DNA of 64,000 nt from Protula sp. h YS-2021 (lineage: Eukaryota; Annelida; Polychaeta; Sabellida; Serpulidae): assembly GCA_949752745.1 (NCBI GenBank), contig OX457024.1:47682490-47746489 (forward strand). Reading direction: 5' to 3'. Both the position numbers and the translations under genes were made by a program. Below, piece after piece: positions 27,231 to 42,515 of the stretch. The notes below the pieces were generated by a model that worked only from the letters and a program-made list of their open reading frames with translations, did no database searches and was not told the origin of the DNA. Numbering within the stretch: the stretch's first letter is position 1; each line of letters opens with the position of its first letter.

Positions 27231-27738
27231 AGAGAGTCATTACATAATGTATACAAACTAAACAATAATGCTAACGCAAGGAAAGTGGTTAACAACATTG
27301 AAGATCTCGTACACACCACAATGTGAACAAATGGAATTTCACATCAGCTATAAACCTACAATGACAAGACATACAGTGAGGTCCGGATGGGATGGGTTAT
27401 CTCTCAACCAGCTTGAACTTCATCGCTATCCCAAACACTCGACCTGATATTTTTTTTTTATTTTATTTTCTGTGTGATGCTCTTTGTGTAATTCACATCT
27501 AAATTATCCGTAAATAGGAAAAGCAAAGGGGGAACTTCATACGAAACAGAACCTTGTGTATTACATTCAAGATTTAATAGGTTTTAACAGGTTTAACAGG
27601 TTTCGCTCGAAAGCCTGGGATGGATTTCCACGCCGAGTTCATATGCGACCAGCTGAGCTAAAGTTGGGGAACAACTGTCTTGTAAGAGAGGAAAAGAGGG
27701 GAGTAGAAAGGGGAGAAAATCTTCCTCGTTCATAATGT
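23979..27738 (+). repeat. Macrosatellite unit U6
   Basis: Twin CRE at 24675/24685, 67-codon frame at 25348-25551, a partial internal duplication of the distal half (about 25800-26260 then 26270-27738), and GA tract 27161-27235. The 78-codon frame is interrupted by TAG near 26834. It is almost identical to U7. The differences I noticed are one substitution (ATTATTTCTG near 25651 against ATTACTTCTG in U7) and the length of the GA tract. Confidence 0.9.
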
Positions 27739-30700
27739 TCTCATCTAAACTTAAACTGAAATAATTTCTTTTTATTTGTAAACTTTTTATTTGAAGCAGA
27801 TTTTTTAATCTCTGTCACTAAGCACTAAAAATGCTCACAATTTTATGCTTTACAACGCTACAATTAAATATTTTCCTTTGAAAACCTGAAATTATTTTTC
27901 ATCCTTGCAAAAATTCAATCTGAACACTACGTCCCCCTCCCTGGTTCGAATCCAGCGAGAGACACACATGAATCAAAAATGCACCAAAGTAAAAAAATTA
28001 AAATATTCATTTTATCTGAATTTTACTAAAGCAAACCTGCACACTTTAATAAAATAACCAAGTCATACCTGAATAAAAAGTCATAGACACACATCTGAAT
28101 ACAAAATTAACAACAATTGAGCAATACATATTGTATCTAAATGCTTTACAATGTTTCCAATAACTGTATTCCTTTGAAAACCTAAAAGTATTTTGCGTCC
28201 TAAAATTTCAATCTCAATGCTACTATGCCGGGTTCAATATCCTTGAGAGACAACCCTGAATAAAAATTGTACAAAAACTGAAAAGCACTATATCTGAATT
28301 TTACTAAAATCAGCCTTTAAACTTCCCAAAAGTTGATTCGGTTGGTGGACCTATCCAATGATTCATTCCCCAAGACTTCAGGTCAATCGGGCGTACCGTT
28401 GGCAAGATATAGTGCTAACACTGACTTTGCGTTGTGACGTCATGTGACGTCACTGGTCGTGCATCACGTCCCGAAAGTTCATAAGTTTCGCGGACCTACC
28501 CAATGAGCCAACGCCGAAAATTTCAAGTCGGTCGGACATACCGTTCCCAAGCTATCGTGCTAACAAACTCCATCTCACAACAAACACACACACAGAGAAA
28601 ATTCTAAAACAAAATGTCTCCCCCTTTAGCAGGGAGAGACATAAGGTGCTCACAGCAGACAACAGGCCAAGGTGGAAACACACAGACAACTGTTCCATAT
28701 GACAACTTAATTACAAAAAGTTATCTGTTACGCTATCTCGGCATATAGGTCAAAATATTAATTAGTGGTAATCGGCAAGGATATGGTAACAAACACTAAA
28801 AAATAATTAAATAGATAACCAAAACCAAAAAATGGCGACTGATCTAAGACAGCTCACACAGTAAGTTCGATTAATAAAACTTTAAGAAACTCACAATAAA
28901 CTGCTTTATCTCTTGCATGGTCTTTGGCTGCTGAGTGTCTAGGACTTTTGGACTGACTTGAGTAAACTTATCTGTGACACAGTTAATCGTAGAATTTGCT
29001 GCTCTTTCATTTCTGCAGGCGTCCTACTACTTTCTTCAGTAAGAGAAGTTGAAAAGACTTGAGGCCTTGCGTTTGAATCGTTTCGTTTCTAAAAATTATT
29101 ATAGAATTTAATTAGTTGCTAAAATTTTGCAAGTAACACTTTGACCATGTGATTGAGAAAATAACTGATGTGTTAAACCCGTTTGCTGAACTTTATATTT
29201 AATACTTAAAGTATGAAACAGTTGCGCTTTCTGTAGTTTTCCTGAATAACCATGGGCCGTACCTTTAAAACATATTTTAAGAATTGTCAAAGCTGCCAAG
29301 AACAAACGCATACTTCACAAACCAACAACAAGAGCAACACTAAGTTTTGCTGTTAATTTTAAACAGACTGGACTGACGAAAGAAATACTTCTTGCACATC
29401 TACAATGTAGATTACTTCTGCAAAGGAATCAAAATTTTATTGCTTCTACATGATTTTATATGAATTGCATAAAATTAGGTACAAAGTGTCGACGGATGAA
29501 CAGACAGACGGACAGACCCAGATACAATAGTCCCCGCTCCACGCTTGGCGACGCCATGGATTAATTAATATTTTCCAAGCAAACTTTTTTCAATTTTTCA
29601 AATATAAGTGTTAGCAACATTTTCATAAATGAAGCCTCCATTAACTATACAGAGGCTCGTTCCAACATCATCTTACATGATATCCGCAGGTCCATTTTCT
29701 CTCTCCAGTAATAAGGAGTGTCTGGCTACCATAGGTTTTAGCACAGTGTTCAACCTGAAGAATTATTTAATTCTTGCTGAATTTTTGCGTTCTCTATATT
29801 AACATATGCGGCTTTCTTCTCATTTTGCTTAATTTTTCATCTTTGAATTTTATTGATTGTCACTATTTATTCAATTATTTCGTTATTTATATGATTATTC
29901 ACTAATTTTCTATTTTTGTATTCATTAAAACATTTCTTTCTTTTATTTCTTATTTTTTCAATTATATATCACTTAACTAATTTATTCATTTATGTACTTA
30001 TTTATTTACATTTATTTTTTAATATTTTCAAAGCAAACTTTTTTCAATTCTTAAAATATAAGTGTTAGCAACATTTTCATAAATGAAGCCTCCATTAACT
30101 ATACAGAGGTTCATTCCCACTTCATCTTACATGATATCCACAGGTGCATTTTCTCTCTCCAGCAATAAGGAGTGTCTGGCTACCATAGGTTTTAGCATCT
30201 TCAACCTGAAGAATTATTTAATTCTTGCTGAATCTTCGCGTTCTATATATTAACATATGCGGCTTTCTTCTCGTTTTGCTTAATTTTTCATTTTTGAATT
30301 TTATTGATTGTCACTATTTATTCAATTATTTCCTTTTTTATATGTTTATTCACTAATTTTCTATTTTTGTATTCATTAAAATGTTTCTTTCTTTTATTTC
30401 TTATTTTTTCAATTATATATTACTTAACTAATTTATTCATTTATGTACTTATTTATTTACTATATACTAAAGTATTTACTTTCTCATTCATTCATTATCT
30501 ATTTATTGGATAACTTGCAGCGAGGTATGCTGCATGCAATTTCTTTTGTCGTGGTGCAGCCCGATTTCCCACTTCTTTGGTCCACTGACCAGTAGCTGAA
30601 AAATTTCGGAGCCGCTTGTGCCATTCGGCATCCAGCATTGCTTTATGTGATTTCTTCGGAGCGTCCGACATTCTTCTTAATCTACAAAATATACGGTGAT

Positions 30701-30917
30701 ATCATAAGTAATAAAGAACGAACAGAGGGGAAGCCCTGTAGATTTATTTCATTCTCTGTAATACAGCAGACCCCCCTCCCCACACTTACGAGAGAGGCCT
30801 CAACCTCGACCCTAAACTGCCCACTCCCATCCTTGCCAATTTATGAACCATAACAAAAATCAAACAAACATAAGGCATGAAAACAACGTCAACAAATCCA
30901 TGAAAAAGAAAGAAAGC

Positions 30918-31011
<94 letters not shown>

Positions 31012-31513
31012 TCATTACATAATGTATACAAACTAAACAATAATGCTAACGCAAGGAAAGTGGTTAACAACATTGAAGATCTCGTACACACCACAATGTG
31101 AACAAATGGAATTTCACATCAGCTATAAACCTACAATGACAAGACATACAGTGAGGTCCGGATGGGATGGGTTATCTCTCAACCAGCTTGAACTTCATCG
31201 CTATCCCAAACACTCGACCTGATATTTTTTTTTTATTTTATTTTCTGTGTGATGCTCTTTGTGTAATTCACATCTAAATTATCCGTAAATAGGAAAAGCA
31301 AAGGGGGAACTTCATACGAAACAGAACCTTGTGTATTACATTCAAGATTTAATAGGTTTTAACAGGTTTAACAGGTTTCGCTCGAAAGCCTGGGATGGAT
31401 TTCCACGCCGAGTTCATATGCGACCAGCTGAGCTAAAGTTGGGGAACAACTGTCTTGTAAGAGAGGAAAAGAGGGGAGTAGAAAGGGGAGAAAATCTTCC
31501 TCGTTCATAATGT
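27739..31513 (+). repeat. Macrosatellite unit U7
   Basis: Near-perfect tandem copy of U6 with a 3760 bp offset. Twin CRE at 28435/28445, 67-codon frame at 29108-29311, interrupted 78-codon frame (TAG near 30594), GA tract 30920-31011. Near-identity continues to about 31590 in U8. Confidence 0.9.
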
Positions 31514-34241
31514 TCTCATCTAAACTTAAACTGAAATAATTTCTTTTTATTTGTAAACTTTTTATTTGAAGCAGATTTTTTAATCTTTGTCACTAAGCAC
31601 CAAAAATGCTCACAATTTTATGCTTTACAAAGCTACAAATAAATATTTTCCTTTGAAAACCTGAAATTATTTTTCATCCTTGCAAAAATTCAATCTGAAC
31701 ACTACGTCCCCCTCCCTGGTTCGAATCCAGCGAGAGACACACCTGAATCAAAAATGCACCAAAGTATAAAAAGTTAAATATTCATTTTATCTGAATTTTA
31801 CTTAAGTAAACCTGCACAACTTAATAAAATAACCAAGTCATACCTGAATGAAAAGTCATAGACACACATCTGAATACAAAATGAACAACAATTGAGCAAT
31901 ACATATTGTATCTAAATGCTTTACAATGTTTCCATTAACTGTATTCCTTTGAAAACCTAAAAGTATTTTTCATCCTAGAATTTCAATCTCAATGCTACTA
32001 TGCCCGGTTTAATATCCTTGAGAGACAACTCTGAATAAAAATTGTACAAAAACTGAAAAGCACTATATCTGAATTTTACTAAAATCAGCCTTTAAACTTC
32101 CCAAAAGTTGACTCGGATGGTGGGCCTATCCAATGATTCATTCCCCAAGACTTCAGGTCAATCGGGCGTACCGTTGGCAAGATATCGTGCTAACACTGAC
32201 TTTGCGTTGTGACGTCATGTGACGTCACTGGTCGTGCATCACGCACCGAAAGTTCATAAGTTTGGCGGACCTACCCAAGGAGCCAACGCCAAAAATTTCA
32301 AGTCATTCGGACATACCGTTCCCAAGCTATCGTGCTAACAAACTCCATGGCACAACAAACACACACACAGAGAAAATTCTAAAACAAAATGTCTCCCTCT
32401 TTAGCAGGAAGAGACATAAGGTGCTCACAGCTTGCAACAGGCCAACGTGCAAACACACTTAATTACAAAAAGTTATCTGTTACGCTATCTCGGCATACAG
32501 GTCAAAATATTAATTAGTGTTAATCGGCAAGGATATGGTAACAAACACTAAAATATAATTAAATAGATAACCAAAACCAAAAAATGGCGACTGATCTAAG
32601 ACAGCTCACACAGTAGGTTCGATTAATAAAACTTTAAGAAACTCACAATAAACTGCTTTATCTCTTGCATGGTCTTTGGCTGCTGAGTGTCTAGGACTTT
32701 TGGACTGACTTGAGTAAACTTATCTGTGACACAGTTAATCGTGGAATTTGCTCTTCTTTCATTTCTGCAGACGTCCTACTACTTTCTTCAGTAAGAGAAG
32801 TTGAAGCGACTTGAGGCCTTGCGTTTGAATCGTTTCGTTTCTAAAAATTATTATAGAATTTAATTAGTTGCTAAAATTTTGCAAGTAACACTTTGACCAT
32901 GTGATTGAGAAAATAACTGATGTGTTAAACCCGTTTGCTGAACTTTATATTTAATACTTAAAGTGGAAAACAGTTGCGCTTTCTGTAGTTTTCCTGAATT
33001 ACCATGGGCCGTACCTTTAAAACATATTTTAAGAATTGTTAAAGCTGCCAAGAACAAACGCATACGTCACAAACCAACAACACGAGCAACACTAAGTTTG
33101 TCTGTTAATTTTAAACAGACTGGACTGACGAACGAAACACTTCTTGCACATCTACAATGTAGATTACTTCTGCAAAGGAATCAAAATTTTATTGCTTCTA
33201 CATGATTTTATATGAATTGCATAAAATTAGGTACAAAGTGCATAAAATTAGATACAAAATGTGATGAACAGACAGACGGACAGACCCAGATACAATAGTC
33301 CCCGCTCCACGCTAGGCGACGCCATGGGATTAATTAATATTTTTCAAGCAAAATTTTTTCAATTCTTAAAATATAAGTGTTAGCAACATTTTCATAAATG
33401 AAGCCTCCATTAACTATATAGAGGTACATTACAACATCATCTTGCATGATATCCACAGGTGCATTTTCTCTCTCCAGCAATAAGGAGTGTCTGGCTATCA
33501 TAGGTTTTAGCACAGTGTTCAACCTGAAGAATTATTTAATTCTTGCTGAATTTTCGCGTTCTCTATATTAACATATGCGGCTTTCTTCTCGTTTTGCTTA
33601 ATTTTTCATTTTTCAATTTTATTGATTGTCACTATTTATTCAATTATTTCCTTATTTATATGTTTATTCACTAATTTTCTATTTTTGTATTCATTAAAAT
33701 ATTTCTTTCTTTTATTTCTTATTTTTTTTCAATTATATATTACTTAACTAATTTATTCATTTATGTACTTATTTATTTACTATTTACTAAAGTATTTACT
33801 TTCTCATTCATTCATTATTTATTTATTGGATAACTTGCAGCTCCGTATGCTGCATGCAATTTCTTTTGTCGTGATGCAGGCCGATTTCCCACTTCTTTGG
33901 TCCGCTGACCAGTGGCTGAAAAATTTCGGAGGCGCTTGTGCCATTCGGCATCCAGCATTGCTTTATGTGATTTCTTCGGAGCGTCCGACATTCTTCTTAA
34001 TCTACAAAATATACGATGATATCATAAGTAATAAAGAACCAACAGAGGAGAAAGCCCTGGAAATTTACTTCATTCTCTGTAATACAGCAGACCCCCTCCC
34101 CACACCTACGAGAGAGGCCTCAATCTCGACCCTAATCTTCCCAATCCCATCCTTACCAATTTATGAACCATAACAAAAACAAATCAAAAATATAAGGCAT
34201 GAAAACAACGTCAACATAACCATGAATAACAAAGAAAGTAC

Positions 34242-34303
<62 letters not shown>

Positions 34304-35085
34304 TCATTTAATAAAAAATGTACAGTGCTCTTAAATATGCTGCTAAATCTGTAGGATAATGTATACAAACTAAAAAATAGTGCTAACGCAAGGAAAGTGG
34401 TTAACAACATTGAAGATCTCGTACACACCACAATGTGAACAAATGGAATTTCACATCAGCTATAAACCTACAATGACAAGACATACAGTGAGGTCCGGAT
34501 GGGATGGGTTATCTCTCAACCAGCTTGAACTTCATCGCTATCCCAAACACTCGACCTGATATTTTTTTATTTTCTGTGTAATGCTCTTTGTGAAATTCAC
34601 ATCTAAATTATCATTAAATAGGAAAAGCAAAGAGGGAACTTGATACGAAACAGAACCTTGTGTATTGCATTCAAGGTTTAATAGGTTTCAACAGGTTTAA
34701 CAGGTTTCGCTCGAAAGCCTGGGATGGATTTCCACGCCGAGTTCACCTGTGACCAGCTGAGCTAAATTATTTTTCAGCCTTGCAAAAATTCAATCTGAAT
34801 ACTACGTCCCCCTCCCCGGGTTCGAATCCAGCGAGAGGCACACCGGAATCAAAAATGCACCAAAGTAAAACAATTAAAATATTCCTTTTATCTGAATTTT
34901 ACTCAAGTAAACCTGCACACTTTAATAAAATAACAAAGTCATAATTGAATAAAAAGTCATAGACACACATCTGAACACGCCGAGTTCACATGCGACCAGC
35001 TAAGTTAAAGTTGGGGAACAACTGTCTTGTAAGAGAGGGAAAAATGGGAGTAGAAAGGGGAGGAAATCTTCCTCGTTCATAATGT
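31514..35085 (+). repeat. Macrosatellite unit U8
   Basis: Twin CRE at 32210/32220, 67-codon frame at 32860-33063, a longer plus-strand frame (33763-34173) and GA tract 34242-34303. It lacks the partial distal duplication of U6 and U7. A 12 bp slippage (GTGCATAAAATTAG repeated) occurs near 33237. Near 34770-34980 a stray copy of the unit's first segment is spliced in after GACCAGCTGAGCTAA, and the normal sequence then resumes at GCCGAGTTCACATGCGACC. Confidence 0.85.
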
Positions 35086-37816
35086 TCTCATCTAAACTTA
35101 AACTGAAATAATTTCTTTTTATTTGTAAACTTTTTATTTGAAGCAGATTTTTTAATCTTTGTCACTAAGCACTAAAAATGCTCACAATTTTATGCTTTAC
35201 AATGCTACAAATAAATATTTTCCTTTGAAAACCTGAAATTATTTTTCATCCTTGCAAAAATTCAATCTGAATACGTCAACCTCCCTCGTTCGAATCGAGC
35301 GAGAGACACACATGAATCAAAAATGCACCAAAGTAAAACAATTAAAATATTCCTTTTATCTGAATTTTACTGAAGTAAACCTGCACACTTTAATAGAATA
35401 ACAAAGTCATAATTGAATAAAAAGTCATAGACACATATCTGAACACAAAATGAACAACAATTGAGCAATACATATTATATCTAAATGCTTTACAATGTTA
35501 CCAATAAATGTATTCCTTTGAAAACCTAAAAGTATTTTTCGTCCTAGAATTTCAATCTCAATGCTAATATGCCCGGTTCAACATCCTTGAGAGACACCCT
35601 GAATAATAATTGTACAAAAACTGAAAAGCACTATATCTGAATTTTACTAAAATCAGCCTTTAAACTTCCCAAAAGTTGATTCGGCCGGTGGACCTATCCA
35701 ATGATTCATTCCCCAAGACTTCAGGTCAATCGGGCGTACCGTTGGCAAGATATCGTGCTAACACTGACTTTGCGTTGTGACGTCATGTGACGTCACTGGT
35801 CGTGCATCACGTACCGAAAGTTCATACTTTCGGCATACCTACCCAATGAACCATCGCCAAAAATTTCAAGTCGGTCGGACATACCGTTCCCAAGCTATCG
35901 TGCTAATAAACTCCATGGCACAACAAACACACACAGAGAAAATTCTAAAACAAAATGTCTCCCCCTCTAGCAGGGAGAAACATAAGGTGCTCACAGCAGG
36001 CAACAGGCCAACGTGCAAACACACAGACAACTGTTCCATATGACAACTTAATTACAAAAAGTTATCTGTTACGCTATTTCGGCATATAGGTCAAAATATT
36101 AATCAGTGTCAATCGGCAAGAATATGGTAACAAACACTAAAAAATAATTAAATAAATAACCAAAACCAAAAAAAAGGCGACTGATCTATGACAGCTCATA
36201 CAGTAAGTTCGATTAATAAAACTTAAAGAAACTCACAATAAACTGCTTTATCTCTTGCATGGTCTTTGGCTGCTCAGTGAGTAGAACTTTTGGACTGACT
36301 TGAGTAAACTTCTGTGTGACACAGTTACTCGGGGTATTTGTTGTTCTTTGATTTCTGCAGACGTCTTACTACTTTCATTAGTAAGAGAAGTAGAAGCGAC
36401 TTGAGGCGTTGTGTTTGAATCGTTTCGTTTCTATGAAGTATCATAAAATTTAATTAGTTGCTAAAATTTTGCAAGTAACACTTTGACCATGTGACTGAGA
36501 AAATAACTGATGTCTTGAAACCGTTTGCTGAACTTTATATTTATTACTTAAAGTAGGAAACAGTTGCGCTTTCTGTAGTCTTCCTGAATTACCATGGGCC
36601 GTACCTTTAAAACATATTTTAAGAATTGTTAAAGCTGCCAAGAACAAACGCATACGTCACAAACCAACAGCAAGTACAACACTAAGTTTGGCTCTTAATT
36701 ATAAACAGACTGGACAGACGAACGGAATACTTGTTGCACATCTACAATGTAGATTACTTCTGCAAAGGAATCAAAATTTTATTGCTTCTACATGATTTTA
36801 TATGAATTACATAAAATTAGGTACAAAGTGTCGACAGATGAACAGACAGACGGACAGACCCAGATACAATAGTTCCCGCTCCACGCTAGGCGACAACCTG
36901 GGATTAATTAATATTTTTCAAGCAAAATTATTTAAATTCTTAAAATATAAGTGTTAGCAACATTTTCAGAAATGAAGCCTCCATTAAATATAAAGAGGTT
37001 CATTCCAACATCATCTTACTTGATATCCACAGGTGCATTTTCTCTCTCCAGCAATAAGGAGTGTCTGGCCACCATAGGTTTAAGCACAGTGTTGAACCTG
37101 AAGAATTATTTAATTCTTGCTGAATTTTCGCGTTCTCTATATTAACATATGCGGCTTTCATCTCGTTTTTCTCAATTTTTCATTTTTGAATTTTATTGAT
37201 TGTCACTATTTATTCAATTATTTCCTTATTTATATGTTTATTCACTAATTTTCTATTTTTGTATTCATTAAAATATATCTTCTTTCATTTCTTTTTTTTT
37301 TTTCAATTATATATTTCTTAACTAATTTATTCATTTATGATACTTATTTATTTCCTATTTACTAAAGTATTTACTTTCCCATTCATTCATTATTTATTTA
37401 TTGGATAACTTGCAGCGAGGTATGCTGCATGCAATTTCTTTTGTCGTGGTGCAGGCCGATTTCCCAGTTCTTTGGTCCACTAACCAGTGGCTGAAAATTT
37501 TCGGAGCCGCTTGTGCCATTCGGCATCCAGCATTGCTTTATGTGATTTCTTCGGAGCGTCCGACATTCTTCTTAATCTACAAAATATACGGTGATATCAT
37601 AAGTAATAAAGAACGAACAGAGGGGAAGCGCTGTAGATTTATTTCATTCTCTGTAATACAGCAGACCCCCCTCCCCAAACCTACGAGAGAGGCCTCAACC
37701 TCGACCCTATACTGGCCACTCCCATCCTTACCAATTTAAGGATCACAACAAAAACCAAACAAACATATAAAGCATGAAAACAACGTCAACATAACCATAA
37801 AAAACAAAGAAAGTAT

Positions 37817-37855
<39 letters not shown>

Positions 37856-38415
37856 CAGAGAGAGAGAGAGTCATCTAATAAGAAATGTACAGTGTTCTTA
37901 AATACGCTGCTAAATCTGTAGGATAATGTATACAAACTAAAAAATAATGCAATCGCAAGGAAAGTGGTTAACAACATTTAAGATCTCGTACACACCACAA
38001 TGTGAACAAATGGAATTTCAAATCAGCTATAAACCTACAATGACAAGACATACAGTGAGGTCCGGATTGGATGGATTATCTCTCAACCAGCTTGAACTTC
38101 ATCGCTATCCAAAACACTCGACCTGATATTTTTTTTTTTTTATTTTCTGTGTAATGCTCTTTGTGAAATTCACATATAAATTATCATTAAATAGGAAAAG
38201 CAAAGAGGGAACTTGATACGAAACAGAACCTTGTGTATTACATTCAAGGTTTAATAGGTTTTAACAGGTTTAACAGGTTTCGCTCGAAAGCCTGGGATGG
38301 ATTTCCACGCCGAATTCACCTGCGACCAGCTGAGCTAAAGTTGAGGAACAACTGTCTTGTAAGAGGGGGAAAGAAGGCAGTAGAAAGGGGAGGAAATCTT
38401 CCTAGTTCATAATGT
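35086..38415 (+). repeat. Macrosatellite unit U9
   Basis: A 3.3 kb unit close to the array consensus. Twin CRE at 35778/35788, 67-codon frame at 36450-36653, 78-codon-type frame at 37401-37739 running through the CT-rich segment, GA tract 37818-37871. Confidence 0.88.
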
Positions 38416-41127
38416 TCTCATCTAAACTTAAACTGAAATAATTTCTTTTTATTTGTAAACTTCATATTTGAAGCAGATTTTTTAATCTTTGTCAGTAAGC
38501 ACTAAAAATGCTGACATTTTTATGCTTTACAGTACTACAAATAAATATTTTCCTTTGAAAACCTGAACTTATTTTTCAGCCTTGCAAAAATTCAATCTGA
38601 ATACTACGTCCCCCTCCCTGGTTCGAATAGCGAGAGACACACATGAATAAAAACTGCACCAAAGTAAAAAAATTAAAATATTCAATTTACCTGAATTTTA
38701 CTGAAGTAAACCTGCACACTTTAATAAAATAACCAAGTCATACATGAATAATAAGTCACAAATTTTGCAACGATTGAGCAATACATATTATATCTAAATG
38801 CTTTACAATGTTATCAATCACTGTATTCCTTTGTAAATCTCAAATCATTTTTCGTCCTAGAATTTCAATCTCAATGCTACTATGCCCGGTTCGACAGCCT
38901 TGAGACACCCTTGAATAAAAATTGTACAAAAATTGAAAAAGACTATATCTGAATTTTACTAAGATCAGCCTTTAAACGTCCCAAAAGTTGATTCGGTCGG
39001 TGGACCTATCCAATGATTCATTCCCCCAAGACTTCAGGTCAATCGGGCGTACCGTTGGCAAGATATCGGGCCAACACTGACTTTGCGTTGTGACGTCATG
39101 TGACGTCACTGGTCGTGCGTCACGTCCCGAAAGTTCACACTTTCGGCGGACCTACTCAATCAACCATCATCGAAAATTTCAAGTCGGTCGGACATACCGT
39201 TCCCAAGCTCTCGTGCTAACAAACTCCATGGCACAACAAACACTCACACAGAGAAAATTCTAAAACAAAATATCTTCCCCTTTAGCAGAGAGAGAAATAA
39301 GGTGCTCACAGCTGGCAACAGGCCAAACGTGCAAACACATCGAAAACTGTTTCATATGATAACTTAATTATAAAAGGTTATCTGTTACCCTATTTCGGCA
39401 TATAGGTCAAAATATTAATTAGTGTTAATCGGCAAGGATATAGTAACAAACTCTAAAAATAATTAAATAAATAACCAAAACCAAAAAATGGCGAGTGATC
39501 TAAGACAGCTCAAACAGTAAGTTCGATTAATAAAACTTTAAGAAGCTCACAATAAACTGCTTTATCTCTTGCATGGTCTTTGGCTGCTGAGTGTGTAGAA
39601 CTTTTGGACTGACTTGAGTAAACTTCTGTGTGACAGTTAATTGGGGTATTTGTTGCTCTTTGATTTCTGCAGACGTCCTACTACTTTCTTCAGTAAGAGA
39701 AGTTGAAGCGACTTGAGGCCTTGCGTTTGAATCGTTTCATTTCTAAAAAGTATTATAAAATTTAATTAGTTGCTAAAATTTTGCAAGTAACACTTTGACC
39801 ATGTGATTGAGAAAATAACTGATGTCTTAAACCCGTTTGCTGAACTTTAAATTTATTCCTTAAAGTAGGAAACAGTTGCGCTTTCTGTAGTTTTCCTGAA
39901 TTCATATGGGCCCTACCTTTAAAACATATTTTAAGAATTCTTAAAGCTGCCAAGAACAAACGCATACGTCACAAACCAACAAGAACAACACTAAGTTTGG
40001 CTGTTAATTTTAAACAGACTGGACGGGCGAACGAAATATTTCTTGCACATCTACAATGTAGATTACTTCTGCAAAGGAATCAAAATTTTATTGCTTCTAC
40101 ATGATTTTATATGAATTGCATAAAATTTGGTACAAAGTGTCGGCAGATGAACAGACAGACGGACAGACCCAGATACAATAGTCCCCGCTCCACGCTAGGC
40201 GACGCCATGGGATTAATTAATATTTTCCAAGCAAAATTTTTTCAGTTCTTAAAATATAAGTGTTAGCAACATTTTCATAAATGAAGCCTCCATTACATAT
40301 ATAGAGGTTCATTCCAACATCATCTTACATGACATCCACAGGTGCATTTTCTCTCTCCAGCAATAAGGAGTGTCTGGCTACCATAGTTTTAGCACAGTGT
40401 TGAACCTGAAGAATTATTTAATTCTTGCTGAATTTTCGCGTTCTCTATATTAACATATGCGGCTTTCTTCTCGTTTTGCTTAATTTCTCATTTTTGAATT
40501 TTATTGATTGTCACTATTTTTCAATTATTTCCTTATTTATATGTTTATTCACTAATTTTCTAATTCTGTATTCATTAAAATATTTCTTTCTTTTCTTTCT
40601 TATTTTTTTCAATTATTTATTACTTAACTAATTTATTCATTTATTTACTTATTTATTTACTATTTACTAAAGTATTTACTTTCTCATTTATTCATTATTT
40701 ATTTATTGGATAACTTGCAGCTCCGTATGCTGCATGCAATTTCTTTTGTCGTGGTGCAGGCCGATTTCCCAGTTCTTTGGTCCACTAACCAGTGGCTGAA
40801 AATTTTCGGAGCCGCTTGTGCCATTCGGCATCCAGCATTGCTTTATGTGATTTCTTCGGAGCGTCCGACATTCTTCTTAATCTACAAAATATACGGTGAT
40901 ATCATAAGTAATAAAGAACGAACAGGGGGAAAGCCCTGTAGATTTATTTCATTCTCTGTAATACAGCAGACCCCCCTAATCACACCTACGAGAGAGGCCT
41001 CAACCTCGACCATAAACTGCCCACTCCTATCCTTACCAATTTATGATCCACAACAAAAACCAAACAAACATATAAGACATGAAAACAACGTCAACATAAC
41101 CATGAAAAACAAAGAAAGTATAGAGAA

Positions 41128-41181
<54 letters not shown>

Positions 41182-41600
41182 ATTTGATAAAAATAAAATG
41201 TACAGTGCTCTTAAATATGCTGCTAAATCTATAGGACAATGTATACAAACTAAAAAAAGTACTAGCGCAAGGAAAATGGTTAACAACATTGAAGATCTCG
41301 TACACACCACAATGTGAACAAATGGATTTTCACATCAGCTATAAACCTACAATGACAAGACATACAGTGAGGTCCGGATGGGATGGGTTATCTCTCAACC
41401 AGCTTGAACTTCATCGCTATCCCAAACACTCGACCTGATATTTTTTTAATTTTTTTTATTTTCTGTGTAATGCTCTTTGTGAAATTCAAATCTAAATTAT
41501 CCTTAAATAGTTAAAGCAAAGAGGGAACTTGATACGAAACAGAACCTTGTGTATTACATTCAAGGTTTAATAGGTTTTAACAGGTTTAACAGGTTTCGCT
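38416..41600 (+). repeat. Macrosatellite unit U10
   Basis: Twin CRE at 39091/39101, 67-codon frame at 39762-39965, long plus-strand frame 40706-41182 that reads into the GA tract (41122-41179). Private variants near 39432-39495 (ATATAGTAACAAACTC, GGCGAGTGATC) identify this unit as the source of the inverted patch in U11. The unit ends abruptly at TTTCGCTC. Confidence 0.88.
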
Positions 41601-42515
41601 CACAATTTTATGCTTTACAATGCTACAAAGTTGCAAAGTCATCCCTGAATAAAAAGTCATAGACACACCTCTGAAAACAAAATTAACAACAATTGAGCAA
41701 TACATATTATATTCATTTTATCTGAATTTTACTGAAGTAAACCTGCACACTTTCATAAAATAACAAAGTCATACCTGAATAAAAAGTCATAGACACATAT
41801 CTGAATCCAAAATCAACAACAATTGAGCAATACATATTATATCTAAATGCTTTACAATGTTACCAATAACTGTATTACTTTGAAAACCTAAAAGTATTTT
41901 TCGTCCTAGAATTTCAATCTCAATGATACTATGCCCGGTTCAATATCCTTGAGAGACATACCTGAATAAAAAATGTACAAAAACTGAAAAGCACTATATC
42001 TGAATTTTTCTAAAATCAGCCTTTAAACGTCCCAAAAGTTGATTCGGTCGGTGGACCTATCCAATGATTCATTCCGAAAGATTTCAGGTCAATCGGGCGT
42101 ACCGTTGGCAAGATATCGGGCCAACACTGACTTTGCGTTGTGACGTCATGTGACGTCACTGGTCGTGCATCACGTCCCGAAAGTTCATAAGTTCGGCCGA
42201 CCTACATAATGAACCATCGCCGAAAATTTCAAGTCGGTCGGACATACCGCTCCCAAGCTATCGTGCTAACAAACTCCATGGCACAACAAACACACAGAGA
42301 AAATTCTAAAACAAAATGTCTCCCCCCAACAGGCCAACGTGCAAACACACAGACAACTGTTCCATATGACAACTTAATTACAAAAAGTTATCTGTTACGC
42401 TATTTCGACATATAGGTCAAAATATTAATCAGTGTTAATCGGCAAGGATATTGTAACAAACACTAAAAAATAATTAAATAAATAACCAAAACCAAAAAAA
42501 TGGCTACTGATCTAA

